Assembly: GCA_963711705.1 (NCBI GenBank)
Contig: CAVQFM010000012.1
Coordinates: forward strand, 1-64,000
Direction of reading: 5' to 3'
Length of the DNA stretch: 64,000 bases
Origin: RYN-230 sp963711705
GTDB taxonomy: Bacteria > Actinomycetota > Actinomycetes > Streptosporangiales > Streptosporangiaceae
A program made the position numbers and the translations under genes. The first letter of the stretch is position 1. Each line of letters begins with the position of its first letter. The notes beneath the pieces were generated by a model. That model made no database searches. It was not told where the DNA came from and saw nothing but the letters and a program-made list of their open reading frames with translations. Positions 1-9,338 of the stretch are shown here, piece by piece.

Positions 1-983
1 GCCCCGGGTGCCGTCAACGGGGGCCAGGCGCCGGTCAGGCCGGGCCAGCCGAGGCCGAGCAGCCGGGCCGCGTTCAGCTTGAGTATTTTCTGCCGGACCT
101 GGGGCTTGATCGGCAGCCCGGCAAAGTCGGCCAGCCACCGGTCCGGGGTAGCATCGGGTAGTCCGAGCCGAACATCACCTTGTCCTGGAGGAGTGAGTTC
201 GCGTACTGCACCAGCTGCGGCGGGAAGTACTTCGGCGACCAGCCGGACAGGTCGATGTGCACCAGCGGCTTGTGGGTGGCCACCGCCAGCGCCTCGTCCT
301 GCCAGGGGAACGAGGGATGGGCCAGGATGATCGTCAGGCCGGGGAAGTCGGCGGCCACGTCGTCGAGGCAGATCGGGTTGGAGTATTTCAGCCGGATGCC
401 GCCGCCGCCCGGCGCGCCCGCGCCGATCCCGGTCTGCCCGGTGTGGAACACGGCCGGCACGCCGAGCTTCCTCGATCGCCTCGTAGAGCAGGTACGCCGG
501 CCGGTCGTTCGGGTAGAAGGCCTGCACGCTGGGGTGGAACTTGAAGCCGCGGACGCCGTGCCCGGTGACCAGCCGCCGGGCGTCCCGGGCCCCGGCCCGG
601 CCGCGGGCCGGGTCGATGGACGCGAACGGGATGATCACATCCGGGTTGTCCGCCGCCGCCTGGGCCACCTCCTCGTTCGGCACCGGCGGCAGCCCGGTGG
701 CCGCCTCGGCGTCCACCGGGAAAACCACGCAGGCCATCTGCCGGTCCCGGTAGTAGGCGGCGATCTCGGCCAGCGTCGGGCGGCGCGTGTCAGTGATCTT
801 GAAGTAGCTGTTGGCGGCCTGTTCGAGCTGGCCAGGCAGCGAGGCCGAGCCGCTGGTGGATACCTCGGCGTGCACGTGCACGTCGATGGCGGCCAGCGCG
901 TCGAGGTTCAGGGCTGGTAGGCACGTGCCCGACAATAGGCGAGACGGGTACTCGGGCTGGGTGGCGTCCGGGTCAGCCGCCAT
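1..983 (-). pseudogene. Amidohydrolase-2 family protein, frameshifted, runs off left edge
   Basis: Metal-dependent TIM-barrel hydrolase or decarboxylase of the amidohydrolase-2 family; the substrate cannot be told. Visible metal-site elements, in order, are an HxH motif (AIDVHVHAEV), a histidine in VFHTGQTG, a histidine in ILAHPSFPWQDEAL and an aspartate in MFGSDYPML. The barrel is read in three pieces. About one extra base near 466-470 and about one missing base near 145-152 put the 315-bp middle part in another frame, after which the first frame resumes. No stop is met before base 1, so the C-terminus lies outside the window. The chosen start is the ATG at 983, although the same frame is open up to 1310. 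The compensated indels could be assembly errors or true inactivation. Confidence 0.75.
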
Positions 984-1310
984 GGGCACGCTGCGCAGCA
1001 GCAGGCGCCGCTCGCACCCGCGGCGCAGCTTCGGGTCCAGGGAAGCGCGGAGCAGTGGCCAGTCCTGCCGGAGCAGCCGCGCGTTGACGAACCGGGCCAG
1101 GTCGTTGCGGCGGCCCTGGGTCAGCACGATCCCGTACAGGCTGCGCCGCAGCCGGTCGTCGGTCACATCGAATTCGCGCATGCCCGGCCAGGCCAGGTGC
1201 CGGGGCAGCACGATGACACCCCGTTCGGCGCCGTGCAGGTCTTTCGGGCCGGGCGGAGCCGCGCGGCCAGCGCCCATCCGGCTGGGCCGCAGTAGATCCG
1301 TGAAGGACAT
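984..1310 (-). CDS. Small conserved hypothetical module, in frame with the amidohydrolase
   Basis: An ATG at 1310 opens about 109 codons that continue without a stop into the amidohydrolase. The sequence contains VIVLPRHLAWPG, FDVTDDRLRRSLYGIVLTQG and LLRQDWPLLRASLDPKLRR, which resembles short actinobacterial proteins of unknown function that often stand alone next to metabolic genes. It is not a known part of amidohydrolases. Either a stop codon was lost, or an indel joined two genes, or this is a genuine fusion. No strong ribosome binding site is seen before either possible start. The function is unknown. Confidence 0.45.
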
Positions 1311-1395
1311 GCTCCGATTATCACTGGCCTGCCCGGATGCCCCCGCATTGACTCGCGGGAATATCGCCGGGCCCGGTGCAGGCTACACTTGAGGC

Positions 1396-1824
1396 ATGTC
1401 CGGCGATCCCCCGGTGCCGCGCTGGCGGTTCCTGATCCAGCCGAGGTGGCTTGGCTGGCACGCACTGATGGTCGCGTCCGTGCTCGGCATGCTCGCCCTG
1501 GGCGACTGGCAGCTGCGCCGCGCCGAGGCCGGAAATGCCTTGAGCTGGGCATACACCTTCGAGTGGCCGATTTTCGCGGGCTTCGCGATCGTCTTCTGGG
1601 CCAAGACGATCAGGGACGAGTTCCGCCCGCCGGTCTCCAGCCGTACCGCGGCCGAGGATCTCGAGCTGCCCGGTGGCCAGCTCACCGCGGACGGCGCCGC
1701 CGGTGCGGCGGCGGATGCGGCCGGCGACGACGAGGACGACGAGGAACTCGCCGCCTACAACGCCTACCTTGCCCGGCTGACGGCCGAGGCGAGAGGGCAC
1801 GGCAAGTGGCACGGGCTCGGCTGA
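1396..1824 (+). CDS. Small membrane protein of unknown function
   Basis: A 142-residue protein with two predicted membrane segments near residues 22-38 (ending LGDWQLRRAE) and 52-68 (FEWPIFAGFAIVFWAK). A hydrophilic Ala/Asp/Glu-rich tail includes a run of acidic residues (GDDEDDEELAAY) around residue 112. This arrangement is common in actinobacterial proteins encoded just upstream of a DUF3817 membrane protein, as here 40 bp downstream. The two genes are probably co-transcribed. No enzymatic motif is seen. Confidence 0.75.
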   Translation: MSGDPPVPRWRFLIQPRWLGWHALMVASVLGMLALGDWQLRRAEAGNALSWAYTFEWPIFAGFAIVFWAKTIRDEFRPPVSSRTAAEDLELPGGQLTADGAAGAAADAAGDDEDDEELAAYNAYLARLTAEARGHGKWHGLG

Positions 1825-1864
1825 CGCGCCAGCCCGGGTTGACCGACAGTAAGGAGGCAGGCCG

Positions 1865-2225
1865 GTGCGTGCAGCCGTGCTCCGGTACCGGGTGATGGCC
1901 TATGTGACCGGCGTGGTGCTGATCATCCTGTGCTTCGTCGGGATCCCGCTGCAGATCGTGGCCGGCAACGAGACCGTGGTCAACGACGTCGGCACGCTGC
2001 ACGGGATCCTCTACATCATCTACCTGATCTTCGCCTACCTGCTGACCCGCCCGGCTGCACCTGGCCATCGGGCCGACTCTCCTGGTGCTGCTGGCCGGCA
2101 CCATCCCGGTGCTGACGTTCGTGGTCGAGCGGTGGCTGACCCACCGCTACATCGACCCGGCCATCGCCCAGGCGGCCCGCTCCCCCGCGGCCGGCTCGGT
2201 GCCCGCCCCGCCGCGCTCCCGGTGA
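1865..2225 (+). CDS. DUF3817 family integral membrane protein (one frameshift)
   Basis: Starts at GTG 1865 behind a strong AAGGAGG at about 1852-1857. The first frame gives two hydrophobic helices (VTGVVLIILCFVGIPLQIV; LHGILYIIYLIFAYLL). One extra C in the run near 2048-2052 then shifts the frame. Removing it restores a normal DUF3817 second half, HLAIGPTLLVLLAGTIPVL...FVVERW, ending at a TGA at 2223-2225. DUF3817 proteins are short multi-pass membrane proteins of unknown function, widespread in Actinobacteria. The clean continuation in the second frame makes a sequencing indel as likely as real inactivation. Confidence 0.75.
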
Positions 2226-2237
2226 GGGGGCGGCCGC

Positions 2238-2834
2238 GTGGCAGAGCACTACTTCACCCCGAGCCCAGCGGCCGCGCACCGGCCGGGCCAGGTCCACGTC
2301 GTGCTGGGCGACCTGGACTTCGAGTGCGCCACTGACGCCGGGGTGTTCTCCGCTGGCCGGCTGGACCCGGGCACCCGGGTGCTGCTGGACACTGTCCCGC
2401 CACCGCCCGGCCACGGCGATCTGCTCGACCTGGGCACCGGGTACGGCCCGGTCGCGCTGGCCATGGCGGCCCGGGCGCCGGGCGCCACGGTGTGGGCGGT
2501 AGACGTCAACCAGCGGGCACTGGAGCTGTGTGCGGGCAACGCGCAGGCGGCCGGGCTGCCCAACGTGCGGTGCGTGGCCCCGGACGCGCCCGGCCTGCCC
2601 GGCCAGTTCGCCGCGATCTGGTCCAACCCGCCGATCCGGATCGGCAAGCCCGCGCTGCACGGGCTGCTGGCCAGCTGGCTCGGCCGCCTGGCCCCCGGCG
2701 CCGCCGCCTACCTGGTCGTGCAGCGCAACCTGGGTGCGGACTCGCTGCACCGCTGGCTCGCGGACCAGGGCTGGACGGTGCGCCGCCTGGCGTCCCGGGC
2801 CGGCTACCGTGTGCTGGCGGTGACTAACCCATGA
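2238..2834 (+). CDS. Class I SAM-dependent methyltransferase, RsmC/MTS type
   Basis: A 198-residue protein with the small-methyltransferase (MTS) domain of the RsmC/RlmG group, enzymes that methylate guanine in ribosomal RNA using S-adenosylmethionine. The SAM-binding motif is LLDLGTGYGPVALAMA (about residues 57-72). An acidic residue ends the next strand (VWAVDVN) and the catalytic tetrapeptide is NPP (NPPIRIGK, about residue 131). The protein is single-domain, as is usual for the actinobacterial version, and lacks the RsmC N-terminal duplicate. Its stop overlaps the next methyltransferase start by 4 bp, so the two are translationally coupled. The exact RNA target is an inference. Confidence 0.85.
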   Translation: MAEHYFTPSPAAAHRPGQVHVVLGDLDFECATDAGVFSAGRLDPGTRVLLDTVPPPPGHGDLLDLGTGYGPVALAMAARAPGATVWAVDVNQRALELCAGNAQAAGLPNVRCVAPDAPGLPGQFAAIWSNPPIRIGKPALHGLLASWLGRLAPGAAAYLVVQRNLGADSLHRWLADQGWTVRRLASRAGYRVLAVTNP

Positions 2835-3400
2835 CCAGGCCAGACGAATCCGGCCACCCGCCCAGGCAGCTGCGGCCCACCGACGTGAAGCGGCTGAACC
2901 GGTCGTGGCGCCGGGCCACCGGCGGCCGGCTGGCCCTGCTGCTCGACTCGGTGACCCAGCCCTACAACGTCGGGATGATCGTGCGCTCGGCGGCGGCGTT
3001 CGGCGCCGAGCGGCTGTGGCTGTGCGGCAACTCGGCGCCGCTGGATCACCCGTCGGCGGGCAAGACCGCGCTGGGCACCCAGCGGCTGCTCAGCTGGGCG
3101 CGCGAGCCGGACCCGGTGGCGGCGGCCAAGGCGGCCGCCCAGGACGGCCTGCGGGTCGTCGCGGTCGAGCTGGCCTCCGGCGCCGCCCCGCTGCACGAGG
3201 CCCCGCTCGACGGTGATGTCTGCCTGGCCCTCGGCAACGAGGACCATGGCTGCTCACCGGCCCTGCTGGCGGTAGCCGACGCGGTTACCTACATACCCCT
3301 GGTCGGCCGGGTAGGGTCACTGAACGTGGCGGCAGCCGCCGCGATCGCCCTGGCCGAGGTGCGCCGCCGCGAGTGGTCCGCCCCAGCTGGGGATGGGTGA
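2831..3400 (+). CDS. TrmH/SpoU family RNA 2'-O-methyltransferase
   Basis: A 189-residue SPOUT methyltransferase. The three family motifs are present in order: NVGMIVRSAAAFG (motif 1, with the asparagine and arginine), LALGNEDHGC (motif 2, with the conserved glutamate), and IPLVGRVGSLNVAAAAAI (motif 3, forming the trefoil-knot SAM pocket). The short length and lack of an N-terminal L30e-like domain are closer to tRNA Gm18-type TrmH than to RlmB-type enzymes. It overlaps the upstream methyltransferase by ATGA, forming a two-gene RNA-modification unit. The target nucleotide is not deducible. Confidence 0.87.
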   Translation: MTRPDESGHPPRQLRPTDVKRLNRSWRRATGGRLALLLDSVTQPYNVGMIVRSAAAFGAERLWLCGNSAPLDHPSAGKTALGTQRLLSWAREPDPVAAAKAAAQDGLRVVAVELASGAAPLHEAPLDGDVCLALGNEDHGCSPALLAVADAVTYIPLVGRVGSLNVAAAAAIALAEVRRREWSAPAGDG

Positions 3401-3477
3401 ACAGCGTCACGGGGGTTTCAGCGTCCTGTTACTTTCTGTTTACAGTCCGCACTCACAGGTAAGGGATACTCACCTGC

Positions 3478-4353
3478 ATGCCGACCGGATTCCTTGATCA
3501 CCCGAGGCCGATGGCGTTCGCCCACCGGGGCGGGGCGGCGCACGCCCCGGAGAACTCGTGGCGCGCCTTCGAGCACGCCCTCGGGCTGGGCTACTGGTAC
3601 CTGGAGACGGACGTCCAGGCCACGGCGGACGGCGTGCTCATCGCGTTCCACGACCGCACGCTGGACCGGGTCACCGGGCGGCCCGGCCGGATCGCCCGGA
3701 TGACCTACCGCGAGGTATCCCGGGCCCGGATCGGCGGGACCGAGCCGATCCCGGTGCTGGCGGACCTGCTGTCCGCGTGGCCGGACGTGCGGTTCAACAT
3801 CGACCTCAAGGACGCGCCCGCGGTACTGCCGCTGGCCCAGGTGCTGCGCCGGACCGGCGCGTGGGACCGGGTGTGCGTGACCTCGTTCTCGGCCAGCCGG
3901 CTGCGCGCCGCGCGCCGGGTGTTCGACCGTCAGGTGTGCATGGCCGCCTCGCCGGTCGGCGCCGCGGTGGTGCGGTTCGGCGGCCCGCGCGGCCCGCGGG
4001 ACCAGCCCCGGCCGGGGCTGGGCACGCCGGGCCTGGCCGCCGCCTGGCCGGCCGCCGGGACCGCGGTCACCGATCCCCCGGCCAGCAACCGCGGTGCGCA
4101 CCTGGCCCTGGCCGAGCGGCTGGCCCGCAGCGGGGTGCGCTGCGCTCAGGTGCCGGCCACGGTGGCCACCCGGTCTTTCGTCGCCCGGGCGCACGCTCTC
4201 GGGCTGCATGTGCACGCCTGGACGGTGAACGAGCGGGAGCTGATGGGCAGCCTGCTGGACATCGGGGTGGACGGGATCATGACCGACGAAACCGTCGCGC
4301 TGCGCGACGTGCTGATCGCCCGGGGTGAGTGGCATCCCCGCCCGGCGGGGTAA
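3478..4353 (+). CDS. Glycerophosphodiester phosphodiesterase
   Basis: A 291-residue GDPD-family enzyme that releases glycerol-3-phosphate and an alcohol from deacylated phospholipids. Landmarks are the catalytic His-Glu region FAHRGGAAHAPENSWRAF near the N-terminus, then ETDVQATADGVLIAFHD with its metal ligands and second histidine. These are followed by FNIDLKD, HAWTVNE and GVDGIMTDE at the end of the barrel. No signal peptide is apparent, so it probably acts in the cytoplasm. The upstream gap (3401-3477) is relatively AT-rich and may carry its promoter. A GDPD gene next to rbpA and ppm also fits what I recall of other actinomycetes. Confidence 0.9.
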   Translation: MPTGFLDHPRPMAFAHRGGAAHAPENSWRAFEHALGLGYWYLETDVQATADGVLIAFHDRTLDRVTGRPGRIARMTYREVSRARIGGTEPIPVLADLLSAWPDVRFNIDLKDAPAVLPLAQVLRRTGAWDRVCVTSFSASRLRAARRVFDRQVCMAASPVGAAVVRFGGPRGPRDQPRPGLGTPGLAAAWPAAGTAVTDPPASNRGAHLALAERLARSGVRCAQVPATVATRSFVARAHALGLHVHAWTVNERELMGSLLDIGVDGIMTDETVALRDVLIARGEWHPRPAG

Positions 4354-4399
4354 GCCAGCACCTGGCCGCGTGGCCCGGGGGTTGGAATCGGGCACAGCG

Positions 4400-4425
4400 G
4401 GAATCTTGACCGGGAACTCAGCGTT
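4400..4425 (+). promoter_or_regulatory. Sigma-R/SigH-type promoter of rbpA
   Basis: GGAAT at 4400-4404 (preceded by another G), exactly 18 bases, then GTT at 4423-4425. This matches the GGAAT-N18/19-GTT consensus of thiol-oxidative-stress ECF sigma factors SigR (Streptomyces) and SigH (mycobacteria). It lies 40 bp before the rbpA start codon, and rbpA is a known SigR target in Streptomyces. The consensus match is seen directly; its use is inferred. Confidence 0.75.
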
Positions 4426-4464
4426 ATCCAATCGCAGGGCTGAGCGCCTGGGAGGCAGCGACTA

Positions 4465-4845
4465 ATGGCCGAACGCGCACTTCGCGGTACCCGGCTCGGG
4501 GCAACGAGCTACGAGAACGACCGTAACACCGATCTGGCACCACGCCAGGAGATCGCTTTCGACTGCCCCAAGGGTCACCACTTTACCGTCCCGTTCGCCG
4601 CGGAGGCGGAAGTTCCGGCTACCTGGGAATGCCGGGTGTGCGGAGTCACTGCGTTCACTGCCACTGGCGACCTGTCCACGCCGCGCAAGGCCAAGCCGCC
4701 GCGCAGCCACTGGGACATGCTGCGGGAGCGCCGGTCCATCGCTGACCTGGAGGAAGTGCTGGCCGAGCGGCTCGCACTTATCCGCAGCCAGCGGGGCGAG
4801 GACGCCCCGGCGAAGGTCAGCACCCGGCACCGCAAGAGCGCCTGA
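4465..4845 (+). CDS. rbpA: RNA polymerase-binding protein RbpA
   Basis: A 126-residue RbpA, the actinobacterial partner of the principal sigma factor that stabilises open complexes. The N-terminal part is followed by the core with zinc-type ligands (FDCPKGHHFTVPF and WECRVCG), as in Streptomyces RbpA. A basic linker (TPRKAKPPR) and the sigma-interaction segment HWDMLRERRSIADLEEVLAE follow. The tail is longer and more basic than usual. The start is ATG 4465, after GGGAGG at about 4450. It is convergent with ppm, whose stop is 8 bp away, the same pairing as Rv2050/Rv2051c. A SigR-type promoter precedes it, which suggests induction by disulfide stress. Confidence 0.95.
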   Translation: MAERALRGTRLGATSYENDRNTDLAPRQEIAFDCPKGHHFTVPFAAEAEVPATWECRVCGVTAFTATGDLSTPRKAKPPRSHWDMLRERRSIADLEEVLAERLALIRSQRGEDAPAKVSTRHRKSA

Positions 4846-4852
4846 GCGCCGG

Positions 4853-5614
<762 letters not shown>

Positions 5615-6281
5615 TCTCTGCCTGCCTTCCCCCGGTTGCCGCCTCGGGCGCTGCGGGATTGCGGTCCATGCAGGCTACCGGCGGGGCAGCACCGCAGCCC
5701 CGCGGCGCCGGATGGCAATAGTGAAATTTGCCCCGATGTTGCCGTTGCCCGGGCCAGAGTCGCCTGGTGGCGGGGTCCTCCCGGAGTCCCGGGCGGGGCC
5801 GGAAGAGGGCCCGGGCTCGCCCTTCGGACCGGAGCCCGGCCCGCCGGCCGCGAGCTCGTTCCCCGTTGTCTACTGGACGCCCGGGCCCTTCCCGGCGCCA
5901 ACCCCCCGTCCAGCCAGGGTGGCTGGCCGGCCCGCCGGGCTGCGCCTGGCGTCGGGTCAGCTGAGCTGCTGGCCCTGGCCCAGCCGGGCGGCCGGCCCGG
6001 GCCACCCCGACAGCTGGCCCGGTGCTGGACGGCAGCAACATACCGCCCTGCGCCGCGATGTCAACCCCCGCCCGGCCGCGCCGGATGGCTGACAACCGTG
6101 GCCGTGCAGCCTGGTCCCCGTCGTCCGCTTGGCGATAACATGAATGGGTTTCCCCAGCGTGTGAGGGCGTCATGACACCGTGGTCAGTAGGCGGTCCGGA
6201 AGCGGGGCGGCAGCGGCCGGCTGCCCCGGGCGGCGCGCTGCTGGCTCCCGGATCATCCATTTCCATTGGAGGGCCAAGTAC
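5615..6281. other. Long intergenic region between ppm and acsA
   Basis: 667 bp between divergent genes. A plus-strand frame at about 5710-6092 encodes a Pro/Gly-rich stretch, but it has no recognisable domain, no good ribosome binding site and looks like open frame by GC bias. The last 150 bp, with a less GC-rich patch near 6130-6150 (GATAACATGAATGGG), probably contain the acsA promoter. No RNA gene is recognised. Confidence 0.4.
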
Positions 6282-8387
6282 ATGACCGAAAGCCAGCCAG
6301 GAGACGTTTCCGAGTCGCAGATTGCCGTGCACTGGCGCGAGGAAGAGTACATCTATCCTCCCGAGTCGTTCGTCCAGCAGGCGAACGCGGCCGACCCGGC
6401 GATCTTCGAGCGGTTTGCTGAGCAGAACTTCCCGGACTGCTTTACCGAATACGCGGAAATGCTGAGCTGGGACAAGAAATGGGATACGGTCCTGGATTCC
6501 AGCAACCCGCCGTTCTGGAAGTGGTTTACCGGCGGCCGGCTGAACGCGTCGTACAACTGCGTTGACCGGCACCTGGCCGCCAATGCCAACAAGGCGGCGA
6601 TCATCTGGGTGCCGGAGCCGGAGGAGGTCGATCCGGTCGTCATCACCTACCGGGAGCTGTACCACCGGGTCAACGAGTTCGCCGCGCTGCTGCGTGACTT
6701 CGCCGGGCTCAAGGCCGGCGACCGGGTCACGCTGCACATGCCGATGGTCCCGGAACTGCCGGTGACGATGCTCGCCTGCGCCCGGCTCGGCGTGGTGCAC
6801 TCCCAGGTGTTCGGCGGGTTCAGCGGCAACGCCTGCGGCACCCGGATCGCGGACTCGGGCAGCCGGGTGCTGATCACGATGGACGGCTACTACCGCAGCG
6901 GGACCCTGGTCGACCACAAGGTCAAGGCGGACGAGGCGGTCGAAGAAGCCCGCAAGCAGGGCCAGGAAGTGGACAAGGTGCTGGTCTGGCGGCGGCACCC
7001 GGCCCAGTACGCATCCCAGACGCCGATGGCCGAGGGCCGCGACTTCTTCGTCGACGAGGTGCTGGCCGGCTACCGCGGCAAGCTGGTCGAGCCGGAGTCC
7101 ATGCCGTCCGAGGCGCCGCTGTTCCTCATGTACACCAGCGGCACCACGGGCCGGCCCAAAGGCGCCCAGCACAGCACCGGCGGGTACCTGTCCTACGTGA
7201 CCGGCACGTCCAAGTACTACCAGGACATCCACCCGGGCGACACGTACTGGTGCATGGCCGACATCGGCTGGATCACCGGCCACTCCTACATCGTGTACGG
7301 GCCGCTGTCCCTGGGCACCACGACCGTGGTCTACGAGGGCACGCCCAACTACCCGGACGCTGGGCGCCCGTGGCGGATCGCCGAACGGCTCGGGGTGAAC
7401 ATCTTCCACACCTCGCCCACCGCGATCCGGATGCTGCGCAAGGTCGGCCCGGACGAGCCGGCCAAGTACAACTACCACTTCAAGCACATGACCACGGTGG
7501 GCGAGCCCATCGAGCCGGAGGTCTGGCGCTGGTACCACAAGTCCGTCGGCAAGAACGAGGCCGTCATCGTGGACACCTGGTGGCAGACCGAGACCGGCGG
7601 TTTCCTGGGCAGCTCGCTGCCGGCCCTCAAGCCGATGAAGCCCGGCAGCTGCGGCCCGGCGGTGATCGGCATCTACCCGGCCATCTACGACGAGGACGGC
7701 CACGAGGTGCCGGACGGCAAGGCCGGCAACATCTGCATCCGCAACCCGTGGCCCGGGATCATGCAGACCGTCTGGGGCCAGCCCGAGCGGTTCATCTCGG
7801 TCTACTACGAGAAGTACAACAAGAACCCGGATAGTAAAGACTGGCACGACTGGCCGTACTTCGCCGGGGACGGCGCGGTCCGCGCGCCGGACGGCTACTA
7901 CCGGATCCTCGGCCGGGTCGACGACGTCATCAACGTGGCCGGGCACCGGCTGGGCACCAAGGAACTCGAGTCCGCGGCGCTGACCGTGCCCGAGGTCGCG
8001 GAGGCGGCCGCGGTCCCGGTGGTGGATGACATCCGGGGCCGGGCCGTGGAGATGTACGTCTCGCTCAAGCCCGGCTTCGTGGCCAGCCCGGACATGGCGG
8101 CCAAGGTGACAGGGGCGATCGAGAGGGAGATCGGCAAGATCGCCCGGCCGAAGAACGTCTGGATCGTCCCGGACATGCCGAAGACCCGGTCCGGGAAGAT
8201 CATGCGCCGGGTCATCGCCGCGGTGTCCAACTTCACCGACACCGGTGACGTGACCACCCTGGCCAACCCGGAGATCGTGGACGGCATCCGGCACCAGGTG
8301 CAGGCGGCCAAGGCCGCCTCCGGGGACGTGCCGCGGGAGCTGACCGAGGCCGAGTACGAGGAGATCAGGTCGTTCGGCTCGGAGTAG
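6282..8387 (+). CDS. acsA: Acetate-CoA ligase (acetyl-CoA synthetase)
   Basis: A 701-residue ANL-superfamily enzyme forming acetyl-CoA from acetate, ATP and CoA. It has an ACS N-terminal cap (IYPPESFVQQAN), the phosphate-binding loop YTSGTTGRPKG and the acetate-site segment DTWWQTETGG with its conserved tryptophan. The hinge region is YYRILGRVDDVINVAGHRLGT, and the catalytic lysine lies in PKTRSGKIMRR, normally subject to acetylation control. The ATG at 6282 has GGAGGG 8 bases upstream and is preferred over the in-frame start at 6180. The protein is slightly longer than typical ACS (about 650). Acetate or, less likely, propionate is the substrate. Confidence 0.93.
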   Translation: MTESQPGDVSESQIAVHWREEEYIYPPESFVQQANAADPAIFERFAEQNFPDCFTEYAEMLSWDKKWDTVLDSSNPPFWKWFTGGRLNASYNCVDRHLAANANKAAIIWVPEPEEVDPVVITYRELYHRVNEFAALLRDFAGLKAGDRVTLHMPMVPELPVTMLACARLGVVHSQVFGGFSGNACGTRIADSGSRVLITMDGYYRSGTLVDHKVKADEAVEEARKQGQEVDKVLVWRRHPAQYASQTPMAEGRDFFVDEVLAGYRGKLVEPESMPSEAPLFLMYTSGTTGRPKGAQHSTGGYLSYVTGTSKYYQDIHPGDTYWCMADIGWITGHSYIVYGPLSLGTTTVVYEGTPNYPDAGRPWRIAERLGVNIFHTSPTAIRMLRKVGPDEPAKYNYHFKHMTTVGEPIEPEVWRWYHKSVGKNEAVIVDTWWQTETGGFLGSSLPALKPMKPGSCGPAVIGIYPAIYDEDGHEVPDGKAGNICIRNPWPGIMQTVWGQPERFISVYYEKYNKNPDSKDWHDWPYFAGDGAVRAPDGYYRILGRVDDVINVAGHRLGTKELESAALTVPEVAEAAAVPVVDDIRGRAVEMYVSLKPGFVASPDMAAKVTGAIEREIGKIARPKNVWIVPDMPKTRSGKIMRRVIAAVSNFTDTGDVTTLANPEIVDGIRHQVQAAKAASGDVPRELTEAEYEEIRSFGSE

Positions 8388-8391
8388 CCGG

Positions 8392-9231
8392 TCAGGTCAC
8401 CGCCACCGGCACGACGACCGTGCCGGTGGCGGTGACCACGACGATGGGCTCGTCCAGCACGGCCGCGGCAGACGGGCCACGGGCCGGGTCCGCGCGGCAC
8501 ACCACCCGGGCCGGCCAGGCCCTCGCGCCGGCACGACCCGGATCACCCGGCCGTCGCCTCGTGCCGGCGGGCGCGCGGCCACCGCGGACGTGAGCCGCTC
8601 GCTGCCACGCCGCTCTCCAGGATGGCCGCACGACCGGCTTGATCGGCCCGCGGGCCGCGGCGTCCGCCACCACCCGCCCGGTGAGCGCAGGCGCGCCGCA
8701 TACGTCCAGCACGGCCAGGGCCAGCCCGGTGGGCAGGTCGCCGGGCAGCACCGCGGCGATGGACCGGCCGAACAGGATCGCGTGCCCGGCACAGGGCACC
8801 TGCTCGGACTGGCCATCCCAGCCAGCCAGGCCGTCGGTGATGGCCAGCGGGGTGAGGCTGAGCGACACCAGCGTGGCCACGCGGTCGCCCGGGGCCAGCC
8901 CGAGCGGCGAGTCCGGGCCGGCCTCGTCGACCACGCCGGTCAGCATCCCCCCGGAGCCGGTCACCGGGTTCTGCATCTTGCCCCGGTCGGCGACGATCTG
9001 CAGCACGGCGCCGCGCATCGCCTCCGCCGAGCCGCCAGTGGATTCCCGCAGCTGACGGTAGGACGCGGCGTCCAGGTTGAGCCGGTCGGCCCGGATCCGG
9101 ACTTCGTCTGGCCAGATGGCCGGGCCGCTGTCCAGCCGCCACGCCGCCTGGGGCAGCACACCGCCCGGTTTCAGCACCCGGTGCAGCCCGAGCGGGGACG
9201 CGAGCCGCCCGCCCTCACGCGATCCTGTCAC
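8392..9231 (-). pseudogene. kdd: Remnant of L-erythro-3,5-diaminohexanoate dehydrogenase (kdd)
   Basis: The first 190 or so codons match Kdd of the lysine 3-aminomutase fermentation pathway: LGLHRVLKPGGVLPQAAW, LNLDAASYRQL, the hallmark GKMQNPVTGSGGML, VATLVSLSLTPL and LAVLDVCGAPALTGRVV. At about 8645 the frame breaks exactly where the NAD-binding Rossmann core should begin. Fragments such as RAAILESGVAASG and RLTSAVAAR...GRVIRVV are found in the other frames, needing at least three shifts. The 3' end stops beside the acsA stop, so the protein would lack most of its NAD domain (the family is about 340-350 residues). The start is GTG 9231, behind AGGAAG. It is divergent from kamA, as expected for a lysine cluster. 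Confidence 0.8.
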
Positions 9232-9338
9232 CGTAAGTCTTCCTGTAGCGATCATCAACGACACTATCTTCTTTTGTTAGGAGAGCATATGGAAGGATAT
9301 CGTTCAGTAATAGCGTGCTCAAACGGGAGGTGGTCGGC

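Noticed and set aside
5710..6092. Pro/Gly-rich plus-strand open frame between ppm and acsA
   Set aside because: No ribosome site, no homology I recognise, and composition expected from random GC-rich DNA.
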